Positions 44,601 to 52,495 of a DNA stretch of 52,634 nt are shown in pieces. Numbering within the stretch: the stretch's first letter is position 1; the number at the start of each line of letters is the position of its first letter. Position numbers and translations under genes: made by a program. Source of the stretch: Myxococcus llanfairpwllgwyngyllgogerychwyrndrobwllllantysiliogogogochensis (GTDB lineage Bacteria; Myxococcota; Myxococcia; Myxococcales; Myxococcaceae); the NCBI RefSeq assembly GCF_006636215.1, contig NZ_VIFM01000053.1, positions 1 through 52,634 of the forward strand. The letters are read 5' to 3'. The notes under the pieces were generated by a model that saw nothing but the letters and a program-made list of their open reading frames with translations, was not told the origin of the DNA and made no database searches.

Positions 44601-45093
44601 TCTGGAGCTCCAGCGTGGAGCCCGCGACCAGACCGGACACGCTGCCTCCCACCGCGTGGAGGTTCGCCGCGCAGCTCACGAGGACGCGAGTGACGTCCGC
44701 ATCCCCCACGGTGCCGCTCGCCTCGCCCGTGGTGCACGTGGCGCCCACCGGCTGCTCCTGGATGACGACCGAGTAGGCGCTCCCTTCCGCCACCTTCTGG
44801 CCGAACACGAAGGCCCCATTGGCGCTCACCCGCAGCGAATCCTCGCCGTTGCGCAGCACCACCTGGGCGCCCTCACGCAGGCCCGTGACGGTGCCACCCA
44901 CCGCGTGGCTGACAGGTGTCTCGCCTCCGGCATCTGTCTCGCCTCCGGCATCTGTCCCGCCTCCGGCATCTATCCCGCCTCCGGCATCTGGCTCGCCTGG
45001 CGACTTCGGGTCCGAACCGCAAGCGGTGAGCACGACACTCAGGAGTCCCACCAGCACTGCGCTGGAGAGACGGGGACGGGGATGGAGACTCAT
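41611..45093 (-). CDS. giant lipoprotein of nine alternating A/B repeats
   Basis: The product is 1160 aa. The lipobox is LTAC (Cys25). A Asp-Ala-Gly-Gly linker (residues 35-60) is encoded by an 18-bp tandem repeat. Nine repeats of about 83 residues run to about 800, each starting VGGTVxGL and ending VAVTC. Odd repeats from the third (3, 5, 7) share VVLRNNG and VEATYP; even repeats (2, 4, 6, 8) share LELQNNG and VKTQPxGxxC. The C-terminal 360 residues (HVGGGASALNATATEAF) form a beta-rich domain. The start was put at the ATG; a GTG 33 bases upstream is possible. Surface-exposed; function unknown. Confidence 0.85.
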   Translation of the reverse strand: MSLHPRPRLSSAVLVGLLSVVLTACGSDPKSPGEPDAGGGIDAGGGTDAGGETDAGGETPVSHAVGGTVTGLREGAQVVLRNGEDSLRVSANGAFVFGQKVAEGSAYSVVIQEQPVGATCTTGEASGTVGDADVTRVLVSCAANLHAVGGSVSGLVAGSTLELQNNGGPVLTVTESGAFRFAEEVADLTDYAVTVKTQPEGHDCIVEHGAGTLSGSAVTDVAVNCTARTFALGGSLFGLTPGNSVVLRNNGEDAVTVSSNGLFTFARPVAFGATYAVTVEATYPVTCSVSRGEGTMAAQAVTNVAVTCNTTRYLVGGTVSGIIKGGVLKLQNGAESLLINTNGPFTFAQPVPDLAGYAVSLVSSPIGHTCEMVGGTGTLSGANVSSVVVTCEPKQYHLGGAVTGLSSGQSVVVKNNGTDAVTVTTNGAFSFPTGVLYRGTYAVTAEATYPLSCIVPNGTGTQGSADITNVAVACRTQAFAVGGTVTGFVEGMTFELWLNESEVLTVGSNGAFTFTRPVADLGAYAVAVKTQPPGQSCSVQQGTGTVGGSNVTQVAVTCSPDSFAVKGTVAGLDGSQSVVLRNNGGAALTVAVNGAFVFPAPVAFGGAYSVSAEIAPPLGCSVAKGFGTMGAGDVTDVTVLCGGTSYPVGGVVAGLAAGATLELQNNGDDVLALSANGPFTFTRSVVDQATYAVTVKTQPVGQRCSVRSGDGAVNGGPVSDLAVSCEDVYALGVHVAGLTGTLGLRSGTDTLTVVADGEHAFAQGLLPGESYSVQVSRQPLGQTCEVLSGTGTMGDAGLTVAVSCAPNVMVLHVGGGASALNATATEAFLEEYRPTGGAPVRTLPIPAMGPAGANRLTFSGSDDYQGALALSGNGRLLTFAGYDAAAGTANVSGTSAAQTSRVVGQVDVAGAFTIGARLNDAYDLDSVRSATTVDGSAYWLAGRGGGIRHVLAGANPRASTVLSNGVNDCRVVNVFDGRVYFTLGIAPVPNPQGYRQGVHAFPSALPTVMETPVQLPSFAITLTTSGFALLDLDPEVEGVDTAYVSINISLPASQGGTPDTLRLEKWTFDGVAWSKKDSFVPTFAVAGTTTNRMAAHGVSATKTPSGVRVYVTTYLSSSGGAGNMVVTFLDDGSTVTPSVTVLATAPANTAFRGVSASPRP
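44918..45000. repeat. 18-bp tandem repeat in coding sequence
   Basis: Four complete copies and one partial copy of GTCTCGCCTCCGGCATCT stand head to tail, with changes at two positions. They encode the Asp-Ala-Gly-Gly linker after the lipobox. Copy-number change keeps the frame (six residues per unit), so the linker length can vary between strains. Confidence 0.9.
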
Positions 45094-45158
45094 GCGGTGG
45101 GGGCGCTCCGTGAGGGACGAGGACACGGCGCGACGCTAGATAACCCTCGGATGAGCCC

Positions 45159-45203
45159 ACCATCGGGGAGCCCCCTAGCCGTCCCTCAGGAATCCCCTAC
45201 GGC
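45159..45203 (-). promoter_or_regulatory. 45-bp paired CTAGGGG element, copy 2
   Basis: On the minus strand the half-sites are GTAGGGG and CTAGGGG, again 22 bp apart with the same ATTCCTGAGGGAC core. The element overlaps the last seven bases of the response-regulator gene and ends 66 bases before the start of the alternating-repeat lipoprotein. That position is right for a promoter-proximal activator site. Confidence 0.7.
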
Positions 45204-45856
45204 CCCACGGGCTCCCCCGGGACGAGCCCGTGGCGCACCGCGAGGCGAACGAGCGAGGGGACGTCATGGATGTCCAGTCGGTCCATCAACTGCGTCCGGT
45301 GCGCCTCCACTGTCTTCACGCTCACGTCCAGCCGCTCGGCGATGGCACGCGTGCCGTTCCCCTCCGCGATGAGCTGGAGGATCTCCCGCTGGCGCGAGGT
45401 GAGGAGGTCCAGGGGATTCGCCGCGGGCGTCTCCTCGGTGATGCGCAGGAAGCCGGCCACCACCGTCTGGGAGATGGCGGGGCTCAGGTAGGTGCGCCCC
45501 TGCGACACGGAGTCCAGCGCCACCTTGAGTTCCTCCACCGCCGAGTCCTTGACGAGGTAGCCCGCCACCCCCGCGCGCAGCGCCTGCGCCACGTACTCCG
45601 CCGAGGTGTGCATGGAGAGCACGAGCACCCGCGTGGAGGGGCTCAGCTTCGGCACCCGCCGCGCGACCTCGATGCCATTGAGCCCGGGCAGCGACAGGTC
45701 CAGCAGCAGCACGTCCGGCTGGAGCTTGTTCGTCAACACCAGCGCCTCCTGCCCGTCGCCGCATTCCGCGAGCACCGTCACCCCACCGAAGGTTTCGAGC
45801 AGCGCGCGCAGCCCCGCCCTCACCAACTGGTGGTCATCCGTCAGCAACACGCGCAT
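45197..45856 (-). CDS. NarL/FixJ-family response regulator
   Basis: The product is 219 aa. The receiver domain has DDH at residues 7-9, phosphoacceptor Asp53 in LLLDLSLPG, the Thr/Ser switch in VLSMHT and the Lys in YLVKDSA. The C-terminal LuxR helix-turn-helix (LTSRQREILQLIAEG, TRAIAERLDVSVKTVEAHR) covers about 150-210. GGAGGAACG lies directly before the ATG. The gene overlaps the 3' end of the sensor kinase by 23 bases, so the pair is cognate. Dimers of this family bind paired sites such as the 45-bp elements nearby. Confidence 0.92.
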   Translation of the reverse strand: MRVLLTDDHQLVRAGLRALLETFGGVTVLAECGDGQEALVLTNKLQPDVLLLDLSLPGLNGIEVARRVPKLSPSTRVLVLSMHTSAEYVAQALRAGVAGYLVKDSAVEELKVALDSVSQGRTYLSPAISQTVVAGFLRITEETPAANPLDLLTSRQREILQLIAEGNGTRAIAERLDVSVKTVEAHRTQLMDRLDIHDVPSLVRLAVRHGLVPGEPVGP

Positions 45857-48800
45857 GCGTTCCTCCGATGGAGTCGTCCTCCAGTCGCACTTCCGCCACC
45901 ACCCGCGTCCCCTCCCCCGGGCGCGAGGTCACCTCGAAACGTCCTCCGAGGTCTCGAACCCGCTCCTGCATGCCGAACACCCCGAAGCTTCCGGGTGCAC
46001 GGCCCGTCAGGACCTGGTCGACCTCGAAGCCCTTCCCGTCGTCCCGCACCTCGAGCCGGATGAGCTGCCCCACCGACTCCAGCCTGACGTCGATGCGACG
46101 GGCCTTCGCGTGGCGCAAGGCATTGGTGACCGCCTCCTGGATGACCCGGAAGACGACGATGTCTCGCCCCGCGCCCAGCGAGGGAGGCGCCGCCGCCGAG
46201 GTGAACACCAGCTCCACCCCACTGCGCTGGGTCACCCCGCGCAGGTACCACTCCAGCGCGGAGACCAGCCCCAGCTCGTCGAGCTGGGGAGGACGCAGGT
46301 CCACCGACAGCGCGCGCACCTGGCCGATGAGCCGGTCGATGAGCGCGACGGCGTCCGGCAGGCGCACCGCCGCGGGACCGGTGATGGGGACCGTGGCGCT
46401 CACCAGGCCCAGGTTGAGCTTCACCGCGGTGAGCGCCTGGCCGAACTCGTCATGCAGCTCCCGGGCAAGGTGCTTGCGCTCCTCTTCCTTCGCCGCCTCC
46501 AGTCGCATGGTCAGGCGACGAAGCCGGTCGCGCCCCGTCTGCGCCTCCTCGAGGGCCTGCTCGCGCTCGACCTGCAAGGTGCGCAGCGCCTGGTTGCGCC
46601 GGCCCAGCAGGCGGGTGCGCCACGCGAGCCCCGCCACCAAGAGGATGAGGACCACCGCGAGCGTGCCGAAGCGCACGTCGGTGCGCTGCCAGAGGGGCGG
46701 GGCGACGCGCAGGACGAAGGGGCGCATCCGGACCCACTCACGCCCCGGACTGCGCGCGCGCAGTTGCAGGGAGTGCTCCCCCGGCGGGAGCGAGTGAAAG
46801 GAAATCTGGTTCCGAGTGCCCAGCGGAAGCCAGGGCTCGTCGGAGGTGAAGCGGTACGCGTACTCCGTGCCGCTGCGTCCGTAGTCGAGCAACGAGAACT
46901 CGAGCGAGAACGGCTGATGCCACGGCACGTCCAGGCGGGACAGCTCCCACACGGGCTTGTCTGGCAGGGCGTCGCGCTCCAGCCCCTCGATGGAGGTGAG
47001 CACCAGGGGCGGCGGCGGCTCTCGCGGCGGACGCACCGTGGGGTCCAGGTCCACGAGTCCCTTGGAGCTTCCCCAGTAGAGCCGTCCTCCCAGCAGGGCC
47101 ACCGCCTCTGGGTTGAACACCCCCGTGGGCAGTCCATCCGACGCGGCGTAGTTCTCGAACGCCTGGGTGTGCACCTCGAGGCGGGAGAGTCCCGCGCGGG
47201 TGCTCACCCAGAGCGCGCCATCCGGGGCACGCGCCAGCGCCATCACGTTGTCGTCGATGAGCCCCTCGGCGCTGGTCCACAACGCCACGTCCACGGGCAC
47301 GCCCGCCTCGTCGAGGGAGACGCGCTGCAACCCACCGCCCACCGTTCCCACCCAGACCGCCCCTGTCGGGTCTTCCATCAACGTGCTCACGTAGAAGTGG
47401 CTCAGGCGCGGCACCGAGCTCGCGCCCAGCCGGGTGCAGTCGAGCGTGTCCTCTCCCGCCGTACAGACATTGAGCCCGCCCGAGCGCGTGCCCACCCAGA
47501 AGCGCCCACGCCGGTCCTCCATCAACGCCGTCACATAGTCGTCGGACAGCGAGCGCGGCGCGTCCGCTCCGTGCCGGAAGGCCTGGAAGTCGTCGGTCTC
47601 CGGGCGATAGCGCTGCAGCCCGTCTCCACCACTGCCCAGCCATACCCGCCCGCGCGAGTCCTCCAGCAGCGCGGTGACGTAGCGAGGATTGTCACCCGCG
47701 CCGGTGTCCAGGCGACTGCGGTACATCTTCAACCGGCCCGTCCCGGGCTCGAAGCGGTACGAGCCCTGCGTGAAGCCCGCCCACAACATGCCCTCCCTCG
47801 TGCGCAGCAGGCTCAGCACACCGCGCGCATCCGCACCCTCGGGAACGGGCACGCGCAGAGGCTCGGCCTGACCGGTGCGCACATCCACGCGGTCCACGCC
47901 CCCGCCGAAGCTGCCCACCAGCAGGTGGCCCTCGTCTTCGGGAGTCACCGCCCATACGTCCTCGTTCGTCAGCCCGGAGGTCCTGTCCCCACCCCTCGCC
48001 CGCAGCGTCTGGAAGACGTCGGACCGCAGCGGCGCATGGAACAGGCCCATTCCAAACGTGCCGATGAACAGATCTCCGCTCGCGCCCACGGCGAGCGAGC
48101 CCTCGTCGATGCGCTGCTCGTAGCCGGGCCCCGCCGAAGGAAGCCGCTCCTCGCTCACCACCCCGGTCACGGTGTCCACGCGAAACAGGCCCGAGCCGAA
48201 GGAACCGACCCACAGCGTCCCTCGCCCATCGGGCTCGAGCTCGGTGACGGTGCGCAGCTTGTCCACGACGTCGGACGGCGTGAGCCTGGCGCGGCGAAGG
48301 ACCGGCTCGCCCGGCACGATCCGATAGAGCCCCGCGCGCGTCCCCACCCACATTCCTCCGCCCAGGTCCGGGGCGAGGCTGAAGACATCTCTCGCGTCGG
48401 GGCCTCCCTCTTCTGGAGAGACATGCTCGAAGGCGTGGGTTCCCGGGTCCAGCCGGAACAAGCCCCCCTTGAGCGTGCCCACCCAGAGCACGCCGGCGCG
48501 GTCGTGACGCAGCGCCATCACGAACTCCTCGCCGCCTCCCGGTACGAGCGGCACGCGCATCGCTCGCCCGGTCGATGGGTCTAGCAACGCCAGGCCCGCG
48601 CTCGTCCCCACCCACAGTTGGCCGTCATCCGCGTCCGCGAGCGCGAACACGCCGTCGTGGGGAAGGCTCGTGGCGTCCGAGGAGTCGTGGCGGAAGTGTT
48701 TGAAAGACCAGTGCGCCCGGTCCACCAGGCTCAGCCCGCCCGTCATGGTGCCGACCCACAGGCGACCGAGACGGTCCTCGAACAGGGTCCGCACCGCGTT

Positions 48801-49070
48801 GCTCGCCAGGGATGCGGGGTTGCCGAGCTCGTACTGGAACTTGCGAAAGCGCTGACCGTCGTGGAGGTAGAGCCCCTCGCGAGTGCCAATCCAGAGCAGG
48901 CCCACGCGGTCGTACATCACCTCGGTGATGTACTCGGCCTCGAAGGGGCGGGCGCCTCCCACCTGCACCAGCTCGAGTGCCGGGGCGCCTGACGCGACGC
49001 CGGCGCTCAACCCCAGCAACATGAGAACAACCAGGAACCGAGACCACGAGGCGGCGCGCGCGGTGCGCAT
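45834..49070 (-). CDS. sensor histidine kinase with twin propeller ectodomain
   Basis: The product is 1078 aa. A signal peptide is followed by about 14 Reg_prop repeats (LWVGTxxGGL type), enough for two seven-bladed propellers, then a Y_Y_Y domain (YAYRFTSDEPWLPLG), one membrane helix (about 797-817), a coiled coil, a HisKA_3 domain with His873 in ARELHDEFGQ, and HATPase_c (QEAVTNALRH, DDGKGFE). This is the ectodomain of Bacteroidetes hybrid polysaccharide sensors joined to a NarL-type kinase. It probably senses a carbohydrate or envelope ligand. The start is at the ATG of the signal peptide, 50 codons inside the longer frame. Confidence 0.92.
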   Translation of the reverse strand: MRTARAASWSRFLVVLMLLGLSAGVASGAPALELVQVGGARPFEAEYITEVMYDRVGLLWIGTREGLYLHDGQRFRKFQYELGNPASLASNAVRTLFEDRLGRLWVGTMTGGLSLVDRAHWSFKHFRHDSSDATSLPHDGVFALADADDGQLWVGTSAGLALLDPSTGRAMRVPLVPGGGEEFVMALRHDRAGVLWVGTLKGGLFRLDPGTHAFEHVSPEEGGPDARDVFSLAPDLGGGMWVGTRAGLYRIVPGEPVLRRARLTPSDVVDKLRTVTELEPDGRGTLWVGSFGSGLFRVDTVTGVVSEERLPSAGPGYEQRIDEGSLAVGASGDLFIGTFGMGLFHAPLRSDVFQTLRARGGDRTSGLTNEDVWAVTPEDEGHLLVGSFGGGVDRVDVRTGQAEPLRVPVPEGADARGVLSLLRTREGMLWAGFTQGSYRFEPGTGRLKMYRSRLDTGAGDNPRYVTALLEDSRGRVWLGSGGDGLQRYRPETDDFQAFRHGADAPRSLSDDYVTALMEDRRGRFWVGTRSGGLNVCTAGEDTLDCTRLGASSVPRLSHFYVSTLMEDPTGAVWVGTVGGGLQRVSLDEAGVPVDVALWTSAEGLIDDNVMALARAPDGALWVSTRAGLSRLEVHTQAFENYAASDGLPTGVFNPEAVALLGGRLYWGSSKGLVDLDPTVRPPREPPPPLVLTSIEGLERDALPDKPVWELSRLDVPWHQPFSLEFSLLDYGRSGTEYAYRFTSDEPWLPLGTRNQISFHSLPPGEHSLQLRARSPGREWVRMRPFVLRVAPPLWQRTDVRFGTLAVVLILLVAGLAWRTRLLGRRNQALRTLQVEREQALEEAQTGRDRLRRLTMRLEAAKEEERKHLARELHDEFGQALTAVKLNLGLVSATVPITGPAAVRLPDAVALIDRLIGQVRALSVDLRPPQLDELGLVSALEWYLRGVTQRSGVELVFTSAAAPPSLGAGRDIVVFRVIQEAVTNALRHAKARRIDVRLESVGQLIRLEVRDDGKGFEVDQVLTGRAPGSFGVFGMQERVRDLGGRFEVTSRPGEGTRVVAEVRLEDDSIGGTHARVADG

Positions 49071-49271
49071 CCCAGGCTCATACCACTGGAGCCGAAAGGC
49101 CGTGGGCGAACGCGGCGTCACTCGCGCGACGCGTCCTGCCCGCTGGCTGGCTCGCCAACCGTCTCGCCTCACGGAAAACACACCACAGGGGCGAGTGAAC
49201 GACGAGCTGCCCGCCGGCATTCCTATGACGGCGAGAAGCGCAGTGACCGTAACCGACGCCTGGGTGCCCGC

Positions 49272-49550
49272 TCAGTCCTCGTTGAAGTCGGCGTCGAATG
49301 AAGCGATGGCTTGCTCAACCGTCGCGAACAGTCTGCGCCTCACCTCGGGCGCCTCTTCACAAAGCAATTCCCAGAAGCGCTGCTCGTGGCCCCGGAGCAT
49401 CTCTCGCTCCACGGGCAACCAGACCCTGTCAGCGCTCTGGACCATGAAGCCGCGTCCGGGAAGCACTTCAATGCAACGGTAGATGACGGCCTTCTCTGTC
49501 CCCAGGCGTTGGACGATGTCGAAGGGGCGGTAGAGAACCGGGTCGCTCAT
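49272..49550 (-). CDS. small hypothetical protein
   Basis: The product is 92 aa, soluble and acidic, with no signal peptide. A beta-rich first half (PFDIVQRLGTEKAVIYRCIEVLPGRGFMVQ) contains a basic LPVEREML segment. A helical second half ends in ATVEQAIASFDADFNED. No family recognised. The ATG is 30 bases inside the longer frame; no Shine-Dalgarno site is clear. It is isolated, 50 bases downstream of the beta-lactamase-fold gene on the same strand. It could be an immunity-type or regulatory protein. Confidence 0.6.
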   Translation of the reverse strand: MSDPVLYRPFDIVQRLGTEKAVIYRCIEVLPGRGFMVQSADRVWLPVEREMLRGHEQRFWELLCEEAPEVRRRLFATVEQAIASFDADFNED

Positions 49551-49600
49551 GAGCGGGAAACATACTCCCGCGGAGCCCAAGCCCCGCGGGAGTCGATACG

Positions 49601-51073
49601 TCAGGGCGTCTTCGCCGCGGGCTTCTCGATCTCCTTGAGAACCTTCTCCGCGTTCGTGTTGGTCGGATCCAACTCCAGCGACCGGCGATAGCTCGACGCG
49701 GCCAGGGCCTTGTCGCCGTGGGCAATATACGCCTCGCCCAGGCTGTCGTGGACGTTCCCATCCTGCGGGAACTGATCCACGTTGAGCTTGAAGATCTCAA
49801 TGGCCTCCGGAACACGGCCCCCTTGCAGCAGCTGATAGCCGACGCGGTTGAGCTCTCCCGCCCCGAAGAAATACTCGGTGGGCTTCTTCTCCTTGAGAGC
49901 CTTGTACTGAGTGATGGCCTCCGTGGCGGTCCCCTTGGCGAGCGACGCCGACACCACTTCGCTGATCGGCTTCAGCGGCGTCTGGGGCGTGACACCGTAC
50001 AGGGCGCTCAGGACTCCCACCGCCAGGCTTTGCGCCCTCACTCCGCGCCCCACGTTGCTCAGGACGATGACGACTTCCTTCTTCTCCGGCACGCGAATCA
50101 GAAACGAACTGAAGCCGTTGATACCGCCGCCGTGGCTCGTGGTCGCGACCTTCGTCTTCCCGTCATCCAGTTGGGTCGGGGCCACATTCCAGCCGAAGCC
50201 GTAGTCGTCCAGCCCCGGGGTGAACATCTTCTGCTTCAGCGCCGCCGGCAGCACCTTGTCCCCATAGAGCGCGCGGTCCCACAAATAGAGGTCCTCCACC
50301 GTCGAGTACATCGACCCGGCCGCGTAAGGCAGCCCCATGTCCAGGTACGCCGCATTCACGTACCCATCCGGGTTGCGCTCGTACCCGCTCGCGCGCTTCG
50401 CCAGGATCGTCGACGACACGTCGTAGCCCGTGTTCTTCATCCCCACCGGCTCGAAGATCCGCTCTCGCAGCACCTGCGCGTAGGGCTTGCCCGTCACCTT
50501 CTCGATGATGGCGCCCAGCAGGAAGTAGCCCGAGTTGTTGTACGAGTACTTCGACCCCGGCTCGAACTCCAGGTCGCCGCTGGCGAACTGCTTCACGAAG
50601 TCCGTCACCTTGTAGGGATTGCGAGAGACCTTCTCACCGAAGTCGGGCCGCGACGTGTAGCTGGGGATGCCCGACGTGTGGTTCAGCAGGTGCGTCACCG
50701 TGACGCGCGCGCCCGTGTCCTGGCGGTAGTCCGTCAGATGCTTCGTGATGGGGTCCTCGAGCCCCACCTTGCCCTCGTTCACGAGTTGCAGGATGACCGC
50801 GGCGGTGAACTGCTTGGTGACGGAGCCGATGCGGAACTTCGTGTCCGGCGTGACCGGGATCTGCCACTCGAAGTTCGCCGGGCCGTACCCCTTCTTGAGG
50901 ATGATGCCCTTCTCGTCGGCGACCAGCAGCGCACCGTTGAACTGCTTCAGCTCGTGGTACTTCGCCGCCAGGCGGTCAATCGAGTCCTTCCGGCTCACCG
51001 CGGCGGCCGGTGACACCACGAGCAACAGCGCCAGTCCCGCGACAACACCCACATCCATCCAACCGCGCTTCAT
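49601..51073 (-). CDS. secreted class C beta-lactamase-fold hydrolase with TPR tail
   Basis: The product is 490 aa. The signal peptide ends near SPAAA. The catalytic domain has SVTK (Ser84, Lys87), YNN (Tyr178, Asn180) and HGGG as the third box. Residues 400-485 form two or three TPR-like helices (NRVGYQLLQGGRVPEAIEIFK, HDSLGEAYIAHGDKALAASS). The family covers esterases, D-aminopeptidases and penicillin-binding proteins; true beta-lactamase activity is not implied. GGGAG is six bases before the ATG. It is divergent from the TlpA-like gene, 147 bases away. Confidence 0.9.
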   Translation of the reverse strand: MKRGWMDVGVVAGLALLLVVSPAAAVSRKDSIDRLAAKYHELKQFNGALLVADEKGIILKKGYGPANFEWQIPVTPDTKFRIGSVTKQFTAAVILQLVNEGKVGLEDPITKHLTDYRQDTGARVTVTHLLNHTSGIPSYTSRPDFGEKVSRNPYKVTDFVKQFASGDLEFEPGSKYSYNNSGYFLLGAIIEKVTGKPYAQVLRERIFEPVGMKNTGYDVSSTILAKRASGYERNPDGYVNAAYLDMGLPYAAGSMYSTVEDLYLWDRALYGDKVLPAALKQKMFTPGLDDYGFGWNVAPTQLDDGKTKVATTSHGGGINGFSSFLIRVPEKKEVVIVLSNVGRGVRAQSLAVGVLSALYGVTPQTPLKPISEVVSASLAKGTATEAITQYKALKEKKPTEYFFGAGELNRVGYQLLQGGRVPEAIEIFKLNVDQFPQDGNVHDSLGEAYIAHGDKALAASSYRRSLELDPTNTNAEKVLKEIEKPAAKTP

Positions 51074-51220
51074 TCAGGACTCCCGCGACACGTAGAACAG
51101 CCAGAACCCGCCATATCCACCGGTTCAGGCCCACAACCACTTCCCCTGCACGAACGAAGACCGCTTCGATTGCGTGCGGGCATGGCATGGGCCAGGGGCC
51201 CGCGCTACCTTCAGGGCCTG

Positions 51221-51730
51221 ATGCGCATCCATCACCCCTGGCACGCCCTGGCGCTCGGCCTGCTCGCCATGACCTGGGCCTGCCGGAGTGACCCTCCGCC
51301 CAGCTACGTCCGGATAGAAGGCCCCGCGCCGATCATCGCGGATGCACCGGACTCGCGCGCGTTGCTGGTGGTGTTCTGGGCGTCGTGGTGCCCACCCTGC
51401 CGCAGGGAGACACCTCAGCTGCGTTCCCTGGCCGAATCGCCTCCCGAGGGACTCCAGGTCATCGTCCTCAGCCACGACACGGACCTCGCGGACGTGGAGT
51501 CGTACTTCGAGGGCCCTCCTCCCCCCGAGTTTCGCCTGCGCCTGGACGTGGGCAAGCAGGTCGCCCATGCCTTCGGCGTGGAGCTGCTCCCGACCAGCCT
51601 CCTCGTGGTCGATGGCAGGCTGGTCGCCCGCTTCCCAGGCCCTCGTGACTGGGACTCGCGGGCCATGCGGCGCCTCCTGGAGAAGTTGACCGTCCCTCCG
51701 GAGAGTCGGGCCGCCGGCTCGGCGAATTGA
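51221..51730 (+). CDS. TlpA-like thioredoxin lipoprotein
   Basis: The product is 169 aa. The lipobox is at TWAC (Cys21). The thioredoxin domain has WASWCPPC (Cys57, Cys60) and cis-Pro in ELLPTSLLV. It is a periplasmic reductase or disulfide-handling protein, possibly for cytochrome or metal-centre assembly. CAGGG lies just before the ATG. It is followed within 35 bases by a Cys-rich secreted protein, so it could support the metal-related genes downstream. Confidence 0.85.
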   Translation: MRIHHPWHALALGLLAMTWACRSDPPPSYVRIEGPAPIIADAPDSRALLVVFWASWCPPCRRETPQLRSLAESPPEGLQVIVLSHDTDLADVESYFEGPPPPEFRLRLDVGKQVAHAFGVELLPTSLLVVDGRLVARFPGPRDWDSRAMRRLLEKLTVPPESRAAGSAN

Positions 51731-51765
51731 CTCCGACCCTTCGTCCTGGCTAAGCCAGTGGGTGG

Positions 51766-52068
51766 ATGCGGTTCCTCCTGCGATTCCTGGCCGTGCTCCT
51801 CGTCCTGATGACGGGCGGCGTCTTTCAGACGCTGGCCTTCGCTTCGGACACGCACGCCGACTGCGCGGAGGAAGAAGACGACGAGTGCACCGACTGCGCT
51901 CCCAGCTGCGTCCTCTGCCCCTGCTGCCCGCTGAGGGCCACTCCCGCGCCGGTTCCCGTCCTGGAGAACCTCGCGGATGCGCCCACTCCGCCGCCCGTGC
52001 CGGGCCGCGTGGACGAGCCGGTCCTCTCCGGGCTGGCCGACGACATCTTCCAGCCGCCTAGAGCCTGA
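51766..52068 (+). CDS. small secreted Cys-rich acidic protein
   Basis: The product is 100 aa. The signal peptide (RFLLRFLAVLLVLMTGGVF) precedes an acidic, Cys-rich stretch: seven Cys in about 26 residues (DCAEEEDDECTDCAPSC, then LCPCC). A Pro-rich tail ends in a short hydrophobic segment (LSGLADDIFQPP). The Cys cluster suggests metal binding in the periplasm. It is followed by another Cys-motif protein and a probable efflux component, so a metal role is plausible but unproven. The Shine-Dalgarno site is weak. Confidence 0.7.
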   Translation: MRFLLRFLAVLLVLMTGGVFQTLAFASDTHADCAEEEDDECTDCAPSCVLCPCCPLRATPAPVPVLENLADAPTPPPVPGRVDEPVLSGLADDIFQPPRA

Positions 52069-52222
52069 CGCCTCCCTTCACGGGAGACGTGTGCCCTCCG
52101 CATGCCCACCGGGCGTGCGCGTGCATGCGCGTCCTCGTCGCCTGAAGCCTTGTCCAACGTCCCCGCGCCTGGTCGCGCGGGAATTCACCGCCGTGGGCGA
52201 CCGCCCCGGCTGGAGCCTCCTC

Positions 52223-52495
52223 ATGCGTTCTCTGCGTACCCTGTCCGTGCTCATCGCGCTGTTCACCGTCTCCCCTGCCCTGGCCGAAGCGCCCAAGGCC
52301 CCCGAGAAGTCCCAGTCCGCCGAAGCCGAGAAGCCCAAGTGTGAGCACGGCGTGCAGAAGTCCCTGTGCACGCGCTGCAACCCGAAGCTCGCCGCCGTCT
52401 TCAAGGCCAAGGGCGACTGGTGCGCGGAGCACGAGCGGCCCGAGTCCCAGTGCTCCCTCTGCCACCCCGACCTCGCCAAGAAGGGCGTGAAGTAG
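52223..52495 (+). CDS. small secreted metal-binding-like protein
   Basis: The product is 90 aa with a signal peptide (SLRTLSVLIALFTVSPALAE). The mature part carries CEHGVQ, CTRCNP, WCAEHERP and CSLCHP, a Cys/His pattern I associate with metal-binding segments attached to RND efflux adaptor proteins. Here it stands alone. GGAG is eight bases upstream. The next gene starts directly after its stop. I infer a periplasmic metal chaperone or sensor in an efflux operon. Confidence 0.75.
   Translation: MRSLRTLSVLIALFTVSPALAEAPKAPEKSQSAEAEKPKCEHGVQKSLCTRCNPKLAAVFKAKGDWCAEHERPESQCSLCHPDLAKKGVK

Noticed and set aside
49601-51073. antibiotic-resistance beta-lactamase
   Set aside because: The SxxK, YxN and HGGG boxes define a broad serine hydrolase family. 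The TPR tail and myxobacterial setting do not support a resistance enzyme.
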